Shown here in pieces: positions 8,318 through 16,280 of a stretch of DNA of 64,000 nt (the stretch's first letter is position 1; each line of letters starts with the position of its first letter). The stretch comes from Calothrix sp. MO_167.B12 (lineage in GTDB: Bacteria; Cyanobacteriota; Cyanobacteriia; Cyanobacteriales; Nostocaceae). The translations under genes were made by a program, and so were the position numbers. The DNA lies in assembly GCA_030066045.1 (NCBI GenBank), contig JASJCJ010000027.1, forward strand, positions 1 to 64,000, given 5' to 3'. The notes below the pieces were generated by a model. That model saw only the letters and a program-made list of their open reading frames with translations, did no database searches and was not told the DNA's origin.

Positions 8318-10435
8318 CTACTTAGAAATCAGTACGACAATACTACGAGCACCAACTGTATAATTAAGGTTGGCAATCAAAGTTTCTTGACCTGATTCGG
8401 CAATATCTTGGGGAGAAGCGAGGGCGGTGTCTACAACTCTGTACCACTGTCTACCTGTAACTGAAGGAATTTCAAAGTTAAGTTCTTCCCAGTACATATT
8501 CATCATGACGTGGATGTCTACTTCGTTATCACTGCCACCCAAGGTAAAAGCCAAAACTCTTGCTTCCTCGTCTTGCCAACCAGGACTGTTTAATTGACAA
8601 CCATGCCAAGAAATATCTGCCAAGCCACGTTGATTGGTAATTCCAGTAAAATAACGAGGACGATGAATGGTACTATGCTGTTTGCGGCAATTAATGATGA
8701 GTTTCCAGAAGCGGAATAAGTTCTGATTTTGCTCTACCTGATTCCAATCGAACCAACTAATTTCATTATCTTGGCAGTAAGAATTGTTATTACCTTTTTG
8801 AGTACGCCGAACTTCATCGCCCATAACCATCATAGGGACACCTTGAGAAAGCATCAAAATAGTGGCAAAGTTTTTAATTTGGCGTTCTCGTAAATCATTA
8901 ATCCACTGGTTGTTGGTTTCTCCTTCTGCACCACAGTTCCAACTTAGATTATCATTAATACCGTCGCGGTTGCCTTCTCCATTAGCTTCGTTGTGTTTGT
9001 CATTGTAAGAAACTAAATCGTTGAGGGTAAATCCGTCGTGAGCGACAATAAAGTTGACACTGTTGATTGGCAAATGACCACGCCATTGATATAGATCCGC
9101 ACTGCCTGCAATACGAGAAGCAACCTGATTAACAATACCTGCATCCCCTTTCACAAAGCGTCTAATATCATCTCGATACAGACCATTCCATTCCGCCCAA
9201 CGGTAACCAGGAAAATGACCAATTTGATAGAGTCCTGCTGCATCCCAGGCTTCAGCTATCACTTTGGTTTCGGCTAAGATATCATTTAATTCGATCGCCC
9301 AAATAACAGGAGGATGCTCCATCGGTGCGCCATCTTCACCCCGGGAAAGAACCGAACCTTCATCAAAACGAAAACCATCAACATGCATCTCTTCTACCCA
9401 ATATCGTAGACAGTCGATGATGAATTTTTCGCCAATGGGATGGTTGCAATTAAAGGTGTTACCGCAGCCTGTGTAGTCGTAGTAGTATTGTTTGTTTCCA
9501 GATACTAGGTAGTAATAGATGTCGTTATCAATGCCCTTAAAAGAAAAGGTTGGACCTTGATGATTACCTTCATCGGTATGATTAAAAACTACATCTAAAA
9601 TTACTTCTATACCTGCTTTGTGTAATGCTTTAACCATATCACGGAATTCTCGCACATGGCTTCCATGTTCTGGATTAACACAATAGCTAGGATGGGGGGC
9701 AAAGTAACTCATTGTACTGTAGCCCCAATAATTTTTGAGAGGTTTGCCGTCTACTTCTCGCAGAACTTCTGTATCGTCAAACTCGAAGATAGGTAGCAGT
9801 TCAACTGCGGTAACTCCTAGTTCCTGAAGATAAGGAATTTTTTCGATTACACCAGCAAAAGTGCCTGGATGCTTAACATTGGAATCAGCGGCATTAGTAA
9901 AACCGCCCACATGCATCTCATAGATAATCGTTTCATTCATGGGGCGATTCAAAGGTCGATCGCCTTCCCAATCGTAGTCAGAAGTATCAATGACCACGCT
10001 ACGCATCGAGGTCGCTAAATTATCTCCTGGTACGCAAGCATCACCGCGCTGCCATAGCTTTTTAGTATTACCTCTGGCATAGGGGTCGATTAAAACCTTC
10101 TCTCGATCAAAACGATGTCCAGATCCAGGATCGTTAGGTCCATCAACTCGATAGGCGTAATGAATACCTGGCTTTAAACCTCGGACATAAACATGCCAAA
10201 AGAGGAAAGTTTTGTTGATAGCAGGGTCTAAAGTAATTACTTGGATCGGTTCTACAGTATCACATCGATCAAATAATAATAGTTCTACCCCTGTGGCATG
10301 TTCGGAAAATAGAGAAAAGTTAACTCCATCTCGATCAACAGTTGCACCTATGTGATAGGGTCTTCCTTTTTCGATTTGATAAAGAGTTTGTTCCTGTTGA
10401 TCTGGAGTATTAAGCTGTTTTGGGATTGCGATCAT
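8318..10435 (-). CDS. glgX: Glycogen debranching enzyme (isoamylase type)
   Basis: This GH13 enzyme hydrolyses alpha-1,6 branches of glycogen or limit dextrins. The 705-residue protein has an N-terminal CBM48-like domain (about 20-130, GVNFSLFSEHATGVELLLFD) and a catalytic barrel with DVVFNHT, GFRFDEGS (nucleophile Asp), VIAEAWD (acid/base Glu) and VAHDGFTLNDLVSYNDKHN. Length fits GlgX/isoamylases. Its ATG overlaps the stop of the upstream PfpI-like gene by four bases (ATGA), so the two are probably translationally coupled. The position inside a cluster with oxidoreductases rather than with glycogen genes is odd and suggests a specialised glucan-mobilising copy. Confidence 0.93.
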   Translation of the reverse strand: MIAIPKQLNTPDQQEQTLYQIEKGRPYHIGATVDRDGVNFSLFSEHATGVELLLFDRCDTVEPIQVITLDPAINKTFLFWHVYVRGLKPGIHYAYRVDGPNDPGSGHRFDREKVLIDPYARGNTKKLWQRGDACVPGDNLATSMRSVVIDTSDYDWEGDRPLNRPMNETIIYEMHVGGFTNAADSNVKHPGTFAGVIEKIPYLQELGVTAVELLPIFEFDDTEVLREVDGKPLKNYWGYSTMSYFAPHPSYCVNPEHGSHVREFRDMVKALHKAGIEVILDVVFNHTDEGNHQGPTFSFKGIDNDIYYYLVSGNKQYYYDYTGCGNTFNCNHPIGEKFIIDCLRYWVEEMHVDGFRFDEGSVLSRGEDGAPMEHPPVIWAIELNDILAETKVIAEAWDAAGLYQIGHFPGYRWAEWNGLYRDDIRRFVKGDAGIVNQVASRIAGSADLYQWRGHLPINSVNFIVAHDGFTLNDLVSYNDKHNEANGEGNRDGINDNLSWNCGAEGETNNQWINDLRERQIKNFATILMLSQGVPMMVMGDEVRRTQKGNNNSYCQDNEISWFDWNQVEQNQNLFRFWKLIINCRKQHSTIHRPRYFTGITNQRGLADISWHGCQLNSPGWQDEEARVLAFTLGGSDNEVDIHVMMNMYWEELNFEIPSVTGRQWYRVVDTALASPQDIAESGQETLIANLNYTVGARSIVVLISK

Positions 10436-11127
10436 CTGATATTACCTCCGACGCATAATTCTTGTGGTTTTACGTAGTTTCCTGAACCTGATAGGATTTC
10501 AATGATTTGCTTGGCAAAAAGATGACAATGATTTCCGGTTCTTGCTGTAACTAAATCGCCATCTACCACCACATCTTGGTCAGTGTAGATTGCACCCATA
10601 TTCACTACATCACCATGTAAATTATTATGGCAGGTGACAGGGCGACCTTTAATTAATTCTGGAACTGGAGCAACTAGCCACATACCATGACAGATAATGC
10701 CTTTAAGAACATTTTCTTTAGCAAAAGCTCGCTGCAAAAATTTAGTAGCTGGTGGTAATTTATTGATATCTTCTGTATATCTGAGACGGTCAGAAACTAT
10801 TCCCGAAGGCACAATAATGGCAGAAAAACTTTCTAGGGTTTCATCGTCCATGTCCTCAAAACTTTCATGACATTCCATCGGTGCTTTGTATTCATGTCCG
10901 GTAAAAGTAATTGATGGTAGACCCCACAAACGAGTCAGGAGGCGAGTATCTGCTCCCTCTTCGGCAAAACGGTAATGATAATACCAAATTTCATGTTCGT
11001 AGAAGTCACTCTCAAATAAAATGCCGATTTTTTGTCCCTTTAGTTTGTTACTAGGATCATCACTTTTAACCACATTTCTAGAAAAACTATGGCTAGGACC
11101 TGGACTAAATAAATTAGAAATTAACAT
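10432..11127 (-). CDS. DJ-1/PfpI family protein
   Basis: The 231-residue protein has a DJ-1/PfpI fold: GQKIGILFESDFYEHEIWYY at the start of the domain, FSAIIVPSG in the middle, and the nucleophile elbow GIICHGMWLVAP with the reactive Cys near residue 142. GRPVTCHNNLHGDVVNMGA and VVVDGDLVTARTGNHC follow the pattern of PfpI-like class I glutamine amidotransferases. Members act as glyoxalases, deglycases or peptidases; which applies here is not visible. A GAGG ribosome-binding site lies about 10 bases before the ATG. It overlaps glgX by four bases and follows the GMC gene by 24, so it belongs to the same operon. Confidence 0.85.
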   Translation of the reverse strand: MLISNLFSPGPSHSFSRNVVKSDDPSNKLKGQKIGILFESDFYEHEIWYYHYRFAEEGADTRLLTRLWGLPSITFTGHEYKAPMECHESFEDMDDETLESFSAIIVPSGIVSDRLRYTEDINKLPPATKFLQRAFAKENVLKGIICHGMWLVAPVPELIKGRPVTCHNNLHGDVVNMGAIYTDQDVVVDGDLVTARTGNHCHLFAKQIIEILSGSGNYVKPQELCVGGNIR

Positions 11128-11151
11128 TGCCTATATCCTCTTTGATGACTC

Positions 11152-12732
11152 TTAAGCTAATTCTTGTTTGATCAAATCTGCCGCTTTCTCACCAATCATG
11201 ACGATACATGTATGGGGATTGGCTGAAGGTATGGAAGGAATCACCGAACCATCAGCGACTCGTAGACCTTCGACACCATATACTTTCAGGCTTGGATCGA
11301 CAACAGCCATATTGTCCATACCCATTTTGCAAGAGCCTACAAAGTGATAGTAAGAACCAAGATTGTTGACGATCCAATTTCTCAGATCATCATCGCTTTC
11401 ATAATCTGGACCTGGTTTTATTTCTGTTAAGCCCCACTGAGTAAACGCTTTGGCTTGGTAAATTTCACGGGTCATTTTGACCATCTGGACAATGCGATCG
11501 ATATCTGATTTTTCTTGACCGTAATTGGCATTAACAAGAGGATTAGCGGTAGGATCATTGCTTGCCAAACGAATCCATCCCCGTGAAAGAGGTCTTACTA
11601 AACCAGGAAGTGCCAAAATAACTCTAGGGTCTACTAGCTGTTCTACTGAGTCAATGGGTTGGTTAGTTTGAGCCCGCTTAATAACATTGGCAAAAAATGA
11701 ATCACCAAATGGAGCACGATGCACAAGACAAATCTCTAAATCAGGAACAGGTAAGCCAGCTTCAGATCCCCAAAATAGGGCAACTTCTGTCATGTTTTCC
11801 TTCGGGTCGGGTCCTGGTTTTGACATCATGCCGATAGGTCCAATTACCAGTGGATGGTCGTGAAAATTCTCACCAACACCAGGTAAATCCACTATCACCG
11901 GAATATCGAATTGTTTGAGGTACTCTGGATTACCAATACCCGATAACATCAGTAGTTTGGGTGACTGAATTGCACCGGCACACACAATAACTTCTTGGTT
12001 AGCTCTAGCGGTCTTAATTACACCATCCTGTTGATATTCTACTCCAACACAACGATTGTTTTCCAATAAAAGTCTTGTTGCTTGGGAATTAGGACTTAAT
12101 GTTACATTAGCACGACTCAAGGCTGGCTCTAGATAAGCAGTTCTAACACCACATCTTTCACCATCTTTCATATCCAAATGATGCCAACCAACACCAAAGT
12201 CATCAGCATTGAAATCTTCAACCTGTGGATATCCTAGTTCAACACAGGCATCGATAAAAGTTTTTGAAACTGGATTACCGTTATCTTTGGCATTGATTAC
12301 ATTAATCGGTCCACCTTTACCTGCGGTGGGATTAGTATCATCTTCCTGATTTTCTAGCTTTTGGAAGTATGGTAGCACATCATTAAATGACCACCCTTTA
12401 CAACCATTGTAAGCCCAGGTATTATAATCTGCCGCCCTGCCCCTAGTGTGAATCATGTGATAAATATTAGACGTTCCACCGATGAGCTTACCAGCAGCAG
12501 AATAAATTTGTCTTTTCTCAAGACTAGATTGGGGTTCACTCATGTATGCCCAATCTATATCTGTCAGCAAAAGTTCATTCCAACGATAAGGAATTTGAAC
12601 TTGTTCGGGAATTTTAGTGCCACCAGCCTCAAGCACCAAAATCTTGATATCTGCAATTTCGCTTAAGCGGTAGGCGATAGTTGAACCAGCCGCACCTGAA
12701 CCGACAATGATAAAATCAAAATTCTCTGTCAT
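11152..12732 (-). CDS. GMC family flavin oxidoreductase (1)
   Basis: The 526-residue protein is a full glucose-methanol-choline oxidoreductase. The FAD-binding motif GSGAAGSTIAYRLSE is at residues 11-25, the GGTSNIYHMIHTRG segment near 85 and a second family motif, GAIQSPKLLMLSGIG, near 253. The active-site His lies in YYHFVGSCKMG, and a His in SANPHTC takes the second catalytic position. GMC enzymes oxidise alcohols, sugars or aldehydes with FAD; the substrate cannot be read from sequence. It is 42 bases downstream of a second, clearly diverged GMC gene, so the pair are old paralogues rather than a recent duplication. No secretion signal is visible. Confidence 0.9.
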   Translation of the reverse strand: MTENFDFIIVGSGAAGSTIAYRLSEIADIKILVLEAGGTKIPEQVQIPYRWNELLLTDIDWAYMSEPQSSLEKRQIYSAAGKLIGGTSNIYHMIHTRGRAADYNTWAYNGCKGWSFNDVLPYFQKLENQEDDTNPTAGKGGPINVINAKDNGNPVSKTFIDACVELGYPQVEDFNADDFGVGWHHLDMKDGERCGVRTAYLEPALSRANVTLSPNSQATRLLLENNRCVGVEYQQDGVIKTARANQEVIVCAGAIQSPKLLMLSGIGNPEYLKQFDIPVIVDLPGVGENFHDHPLVIGPIGMMSKPGPDPKENMTEVALFWGSEAGLPVPDLEICLVHRAPFGDSFFANVIKRAQTNQPIDSVEQLVDPRVILALPGLVRPLSRGWIRLASNDPTANPLVNANYGQEKSDIDRIVQMVKMTREIYQAKAFTQWGLTEIKPGPDYESDDDLRNWIVNNLGSYYHFVGSCKMGMDNMAVVDPSLKVYGVEGLRVADGSVIPSIPSANPHTCIVMIGEKAADLIKQELA

Positions 12733-12774
12733 AGTTACACTATTTTGTTTGATTCAAACAACATTTTTACCTGT

Positions 12775-14316
12775 TTAACGAGAAGCAATAATCATATCCG
12801 CAGCCTTTTCCCCAATCATAATGGTGGCTGCGTTAGTGTTACCGCTGGTAATCGTAGGCATAATTGAGGCATCTGCAACTCTCAACCCTTCAATGCCATG
12901 AACTTTTAGTTGTGGATCTACTACTGCATTTTGGTCGCGACCCATTTTGCATGTTCCTACAGGATGCCAAACAGTGGAAGCAACCTTACGGATGTATTCA
13001 CTCAAACCAGATTCACTAGTTACATCAGCTCCAGGAGCAAGTTCTTCACCACGAAACTCGTCAAAGGCATGGGTATGTACTAGTTCCCGAGAGAGCTGAA
13101 TTCCTCTAATTAAGACTTGTACATCAGCTTCTTTTTCCAGATAATTGGTACGGACAATTGCTAAATCTTGGGGATTATTAGAACGCAAGCTCACCCTACC
13201 TCGACTCTGGGGACTAATAAGAATTGGCGCGAAAGTAAAACCTGGACCATCATATAAGTATTCAGGTTCGAGGAATTGCACTGGACCAAAAAAGAACTGT
13301 AAGTCAGGGGAGGCATTCTCTAGACCACTATGGCTTCTGGTGAATAGTCCCGCCTCTGCCAGCAGGTTAGGAGCAGGTTGTTCCTGTTTGCATTTGTAGC
13401 CTACTCCCAACAAAAGATGGTCTTGCAAATTTAGTCCCACTCCTGGCAAATCCACAGCTACGGGAATGTCTAGAGACTTTAAGTGGTTAGCTTCACCAAT
13501 ACCAGAAAGCATTAACAATCTAGGTGAATCAAAAGATCCACAACTAACAATTACTTCCGACTCTGCTTTGACTTGATGAAGAGTACCGTCCTGAGTATAT
13601 TCAACTCCCACAACTCGACCTTTAGAGATTAACAAACGAGTTACTAAAGCCTTAGTTTGGACGGTAAAATTCGATCGCTCTAGAATCGGATTTAAGAAAG
13701 CAACTGCGGTACTACAACGTTGATTATTCCTAGTTCTTGTAGATTGATAAAAACCTGCTCCATCCTCTTGCCGCTCGCCATTAAAATCCCAATTATTTCC
13801 TTGATAGCCTAGCTCCATAGCTGCATTTACAAATGCCTGGGACACTGGTGCAGGATTAGCGTAGTTAATAACACTAAGTGGACCACCGACTCCATGAAAT
13901 TCTGAAGCACCACCTTCATAGTCTTCAGACTTTTTGAAATAGGGTAATACTTCTTCATAGCTCCAGCCTTCGTTGCCAAGTTGATTCCAAAGATCGAAGT
14001 CCCGGCGATTGCCTCGGACATACATCATCGCGTTAAGAGAACTACTACCTCCGAGAACTTTACCTTGGGCGATAGCAACTTGACGTTTGTTTAAATACAA
14101 TTCTGGTTCTGTAGAATAGCCCCAATCGAGCTTGGAACCCCATAGAGAGGTCATAGATTGTATATCAGTCTTATGAATTTCAGCATTAGTATCTGGTGCT
14201 CCCGCTTCTAGTAAGAGTACTGAAACGTTAGAATCTTTGCTGAGGCGATTGGCGAGCACACATCCTGCTGAACCAGCACCGATTACAATATAATCGAATT
14301 TTTGTTCAAAGTTCAT
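12775..14316 (-). CDS. GMC family flavin oxidoreductase (2), choline-dehydrogenase-like
   Basis: The 513-residue protein has the GMC motifs GAGSAGCVLANRLSK (FAD, residues 13-27), GKVLGGSSSLNAMMYVRG and GSFDSPRLLMLSGIG. The active-site His is in VWHPVGTCKMG and the partner Asn in SGNTNAATIMIGEKAADM. This is the classical His/Asn arrangement, unlike the neighbouring paralogue that has His in the second position. The two enzymes therefore probably act on different substrates or at different steps. It lies 19 bases after the first Nif11-like gene in the same orientation, with AGAAGAA before the ATG. Confidence 0.9.
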   Translation of the reverse strand: MNFEQKFDYIVIGAGSAGCVLANRLSKDSNVSVLLLEAGAPDTNAEIHKTDIQSMTSLWGSKLDWGYSTEPELYLNKRQVAIAQGKVLGGSSSLNAMMYVRGNRRDFDLWNQLGNEGWSYEEVLPYFKKSEDYEGGASEFHGVGGPLSVINYANPAPVSQAFVNAAMELGYQGNNWDFNGERQEDGAGFYQSTRTRNNQRCSTAVAFLNPILERSNFTVQTKALVTRLLISKGRVVGVEYTQDGTLHQVKAESEVIVSCGSFDSPRLLMLSGIGEANHLKSLDIPVAVDLPGVGLNLQDHLLLGVGYKCKQEQPAPNLLAEAGLFTRSHSGLENASPDLQFFFGPVQFLEPEYLYDGPGFTFAPILISPQSRGRVSLRSNNPQDLAIVRTNYLEKEADVQVLIRGIQLSRELVHTHAFDEFRGEELAPGADVTSESGLSEYIRKVASTVWHPVGTCKMGRDQNAVVDPQLKVHGIEGLRVADASIMPTITSGNTNAATIMIGEKAADMIIASR

Positions 14317-14335
14317 ATGTTTTCTTCTAGTTATC

Positions 14336-14650
14336 TTATCGATTTACAATTTGCTCCATTTCTTGCTCAGATAAACTACCAATGACATTATCAATTAAGT
14401 ATTGAAAATAGTATTTTCCCCACATTGTTTCCCACAAACTAAACGTTAAATCGAAGTTTTCTTGACGTTTGTTAGCTATGAAAATTTCGCTTTCCCAAAC
14501 AGTATCATCGAATTCTCCATCGGTAAAATCATAATTCATTTGTTTGGCATTGTTTATGACCTCATCTTTGGATTTTGTCCTTAATTCTTTCTGCAAATAA
14601 TCATCTTTAGCCACAGCTATTAAAAAATCAAACACTGCTTTTCTTGACAT
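14336..14650 (-). CDS. Nif11-domain small protein (1)
   Basis: The 104-residue protein opens with a Nif11-like domain: FDFLIAVAKDDYLQKEL, then a helix ending in NAKQMNYDFTDGEF. In many cyanobacteria this domain is the leader of ribosomal peptides, but there is no double-Gly cleavage site here and no Cys/Ser/Thr-rich core; instead the C-terminus carries LWETMWGKYYFQYLIDNVIG and SEQEMEQI. The same tail is shared by the next gene, so these look like a Nif11 sub-family of folded proteins. The ATG at 14650 is chosen because AAGGAG is 9 bases before it; an ATG six bases upstream is too close to that site. It is 19 bases upstream of the GMC pair. Confidence 0.8.
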   Translation of the reverse strand: MSRKAVFDFLIAVAKDDYLQKELRTKSKDEVINNAKQMNYDFTDGEFDDTVWESEIFIANKRQENFDLTFSLWETMWGKYYFQYLIDNVIGSLSEQEMEQIVNR

Positions 14651-14747
14651 ATTCATTATCTCCTTAGTTTGCGTTTAATAAAATAATTATTAATTACTAA
14701 TTACAAGTAAGCAGCATTGATTGATGCGAAAAAGGCATGGTCTCAAA

Positions 14748-15065
14748 TTACCGAGCTAATTCCTCTAATTCTTGCTCAGAAAAATAACTAAGAACATCCT
14801 CAATCACATATTTAAAATGATACTTACCCCACATCTTCGGCCATAAATTACTCCTACTGCCAACTGTTTTTTCTTCCATTTTTTTCAGAATTATTGTTTC
14901 TTCCATGCTACCGACTACTGAAGCCAAATCTTCACGGGTAAATTCATAGCCTAGATTTTTAGCGTGGAAAAGTAATTCTGCTAAACTCCTAACACTAAAT
15001 TTTTCTTGTAAACCTGAATCAAGGCTAATAGCTTGAAAAAAATCGATCACATTTTGTTTGGACAT
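14748..15065 (-). CDS. Nif11-domain small protein (2)
   Basis: This 105-residue paralogue of the neighbouring gene has a Nif11-like N-terminus (VIDFFQAISLDSGLQEKF; HAKNLGYEFTREDLASV) and the same tail, LWPKMWGKYHFKYVIEDVL followed by SEQELEELA. There is no Gly-Gly site or core-peptide signature. Sequence divergence from its paralogue is large, so both copies have probably been kept for separate roles. The gene lies between the EthD-type gene (53 bases) and the other Nif11 gene (97 bases), in the same orientation. Function is unknown; scaffold, chaperone or carrier roles are possible. Confidence 0.78.
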   Translation of the reverse strand: MSKQNVIDFFQAISLDSGLQEKFSVRSLAELLFHAKNLGYEFTREDLASVVGSMEETIILKKMEEKTVGSRSNLWPKMWGKYHFKYVIEDVLSYFSEQELEELAR

Positions 15066-15118
15066 AAGACCATAGTTATTACTTATTACCTATTACTTAT
15101 TACTCACCCGCAGCGGTA

Positions 15119-15817
15119 CTAGCGACTTTCTGGTCCAAGAATCCATGTTTCTTTTGTGACCATAGTGTGGATATATTTGGGTTCAAAAAGATTGTCGCAA
15201 TCAAGCATGACCTGCTCTTTATATTCTGGAGAATTATAGGCTGCTTCAAGGGATTCAAGGTCGTCAAACCACAGTTGGGAAACGCAATCGAGAATTGATT
15301 CTCCAACAGTATAAAAACTATCGCGCACATGCCCTTGAAGATAACGCCGAAGACCTGGAATTTTCATGATCTTAGCAGCATGATCATTTAGCATACGCTG
15401 ACGAAATTCTTCTAATGGCATCCCCGCTTTTCGTTTCACCATTATTAAAAGCTTGATCCCCTTAGGATCTTTAGATAAAGGTTTTCCTTCCAGCAAAACA
15501 TGGGCATTTGTATCTAGCCCAACTGTACGCCAGAATGCTGCCCAGTTAGGCTCATCTCGGCGAGCTCCTTCCAGAAATTCTTTAGACTCAAGTGAAGCAA
15601 GCTGTTCTGCTTCATTTTCTAGCCAAATTTCAGCAACACCACTAAAAAGAGGATCTTTCGGCTCAACTCCAAAAGGAATCCTCGAATCAATCAAATAACG
15701 TCTAATTTGAGGAATTTTACTGGCATAATTTACAGCATGCACATTTATCCAGTAGTTCTGAAAGTCTTGTTCGCTCATTCCTGGCTTGGGATGAGCAAAG
15801 ATAAGTTGATGAATCAT
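15119..15817 (-). CDS. EthD-type protein with two dimeric alpha-beta-barrel repeats
   Basis: The 232-residue protein consists of two related halves. The first starts IHQLIFAHPKPGMSEQDF with NVHAVNYASKIPQIRRYL; the second GIKLLIMVKRKAGMPLEEF with NDHAAKIMKIPGLRRYL. Each matches the EthD/dimeric ferredoxin-like barrel pattern with a conserved His in the DHA/VHA motif. Such proteins act as small oxygenases, cyclases or decarboxylases in degradative and natural-product pathways, usually as dimers; here both halves are on one chain. GAGGACATCTT precedes the ATG. A role in processing an intermediate made by the neighbouring ThDP or GMC enzymes is likely but unproven. Confidence 0.8.
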   Translation of the reverse strand: MIHQLIFAHPKPGMSEQDFQNYWINVHAVNYASKIPQIRRYLIDSRIPFGVEPKDPLFSGVAEIWLENEAEQLASLESKEFLEGARRDEPNWAAFWRTVGLDTNAHVLLEGKPLSKDPKGIKLLIMVKRKAGMPLEEFRQRMLNDHAAKIMKIPGLRRYLQGHVRDSFYTVGESILDCVSQLWFDDLESLEAAYNSPEYKEQVMLDCDNLFEPKYIHTMVTKETWILGPESR

Positions 15818-15887
15818 AAGATGTCCTCAATTAAAGCAAACTCATAAAGTAAATAGCGATCAAAGATTAGCAATTACTTATTACGCA

Positions 15888-16110
15888 CGGTTTGCCCATT
15901 TTTTTTTGAAGTTAGAGAAATTGATAAATAATGTGGAAATAGGGGTTTGTCAGAAATAAAGTTTTTGGGTTGTGGCATTTAGAGGCAAAATTAATTCGCT
16001 GACTTGCGAACTGACAAATCAGCGCAAGCGATCGCTGTCTAAACCAAACCCTAAAACCCTGATTATTTCGTCCTGCATTTTTCCTAACTCCCGAAAAAAT
16101 GGGCGAACCG
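15888..16110. repeat. MITE-like element with CGGTTTGCCCATTTTTT ends
   Basis: The left end CGGTTTGCCCATTTTTT and the right end (opposite strand) CGGTTCGCCCATTTTTTC form inverted repeats around about 190 bases with no gene. TTATTAC lies beside both ends and may be a target duplication. It sits in the 463-bp gap that splits the ThDP/DJ-1 pair from the rest of the cluster. Confidence 0.55.
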
Positions 16111-16125
16111 GGAGTTATTACTTAC

Positions 16126-16248
16126 AGGACTTACGCAATTATCACAATCGGTGATTGGTGCGTGAGGTTACAATTTTGATTCCTAAGTTCAAATATTCTC
16201 CCAGTGTCACGCACCCTATAGAAAAGATATGCCAGTTGCGTAAATCCT
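16126..16248. repeat. MITE with AGGACTTACGCAA ends (copy A)
   Basis: AGGACTTACGCAA at the left and TTGCGTAAATCCT at the right are terminal inverted repeats of a 123-bp element. On the minus strand it reads GGATTTACGCAACTGGCAT and later CACGCACCAATCACCGATTG, shared with the elements at 61989-62143 and 63659-63822. It has no coding capacity. Confidence 0.75.
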
Positions 16249-16280
16249 AACTTATTACTTATTACTTATTACTCGTCTCC

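Noticed and set aside
14336-15065. Nif11-like genes as RiPP precursors
   Set aside because: No cleavage site, no core region and no maturation enzymes nearby.
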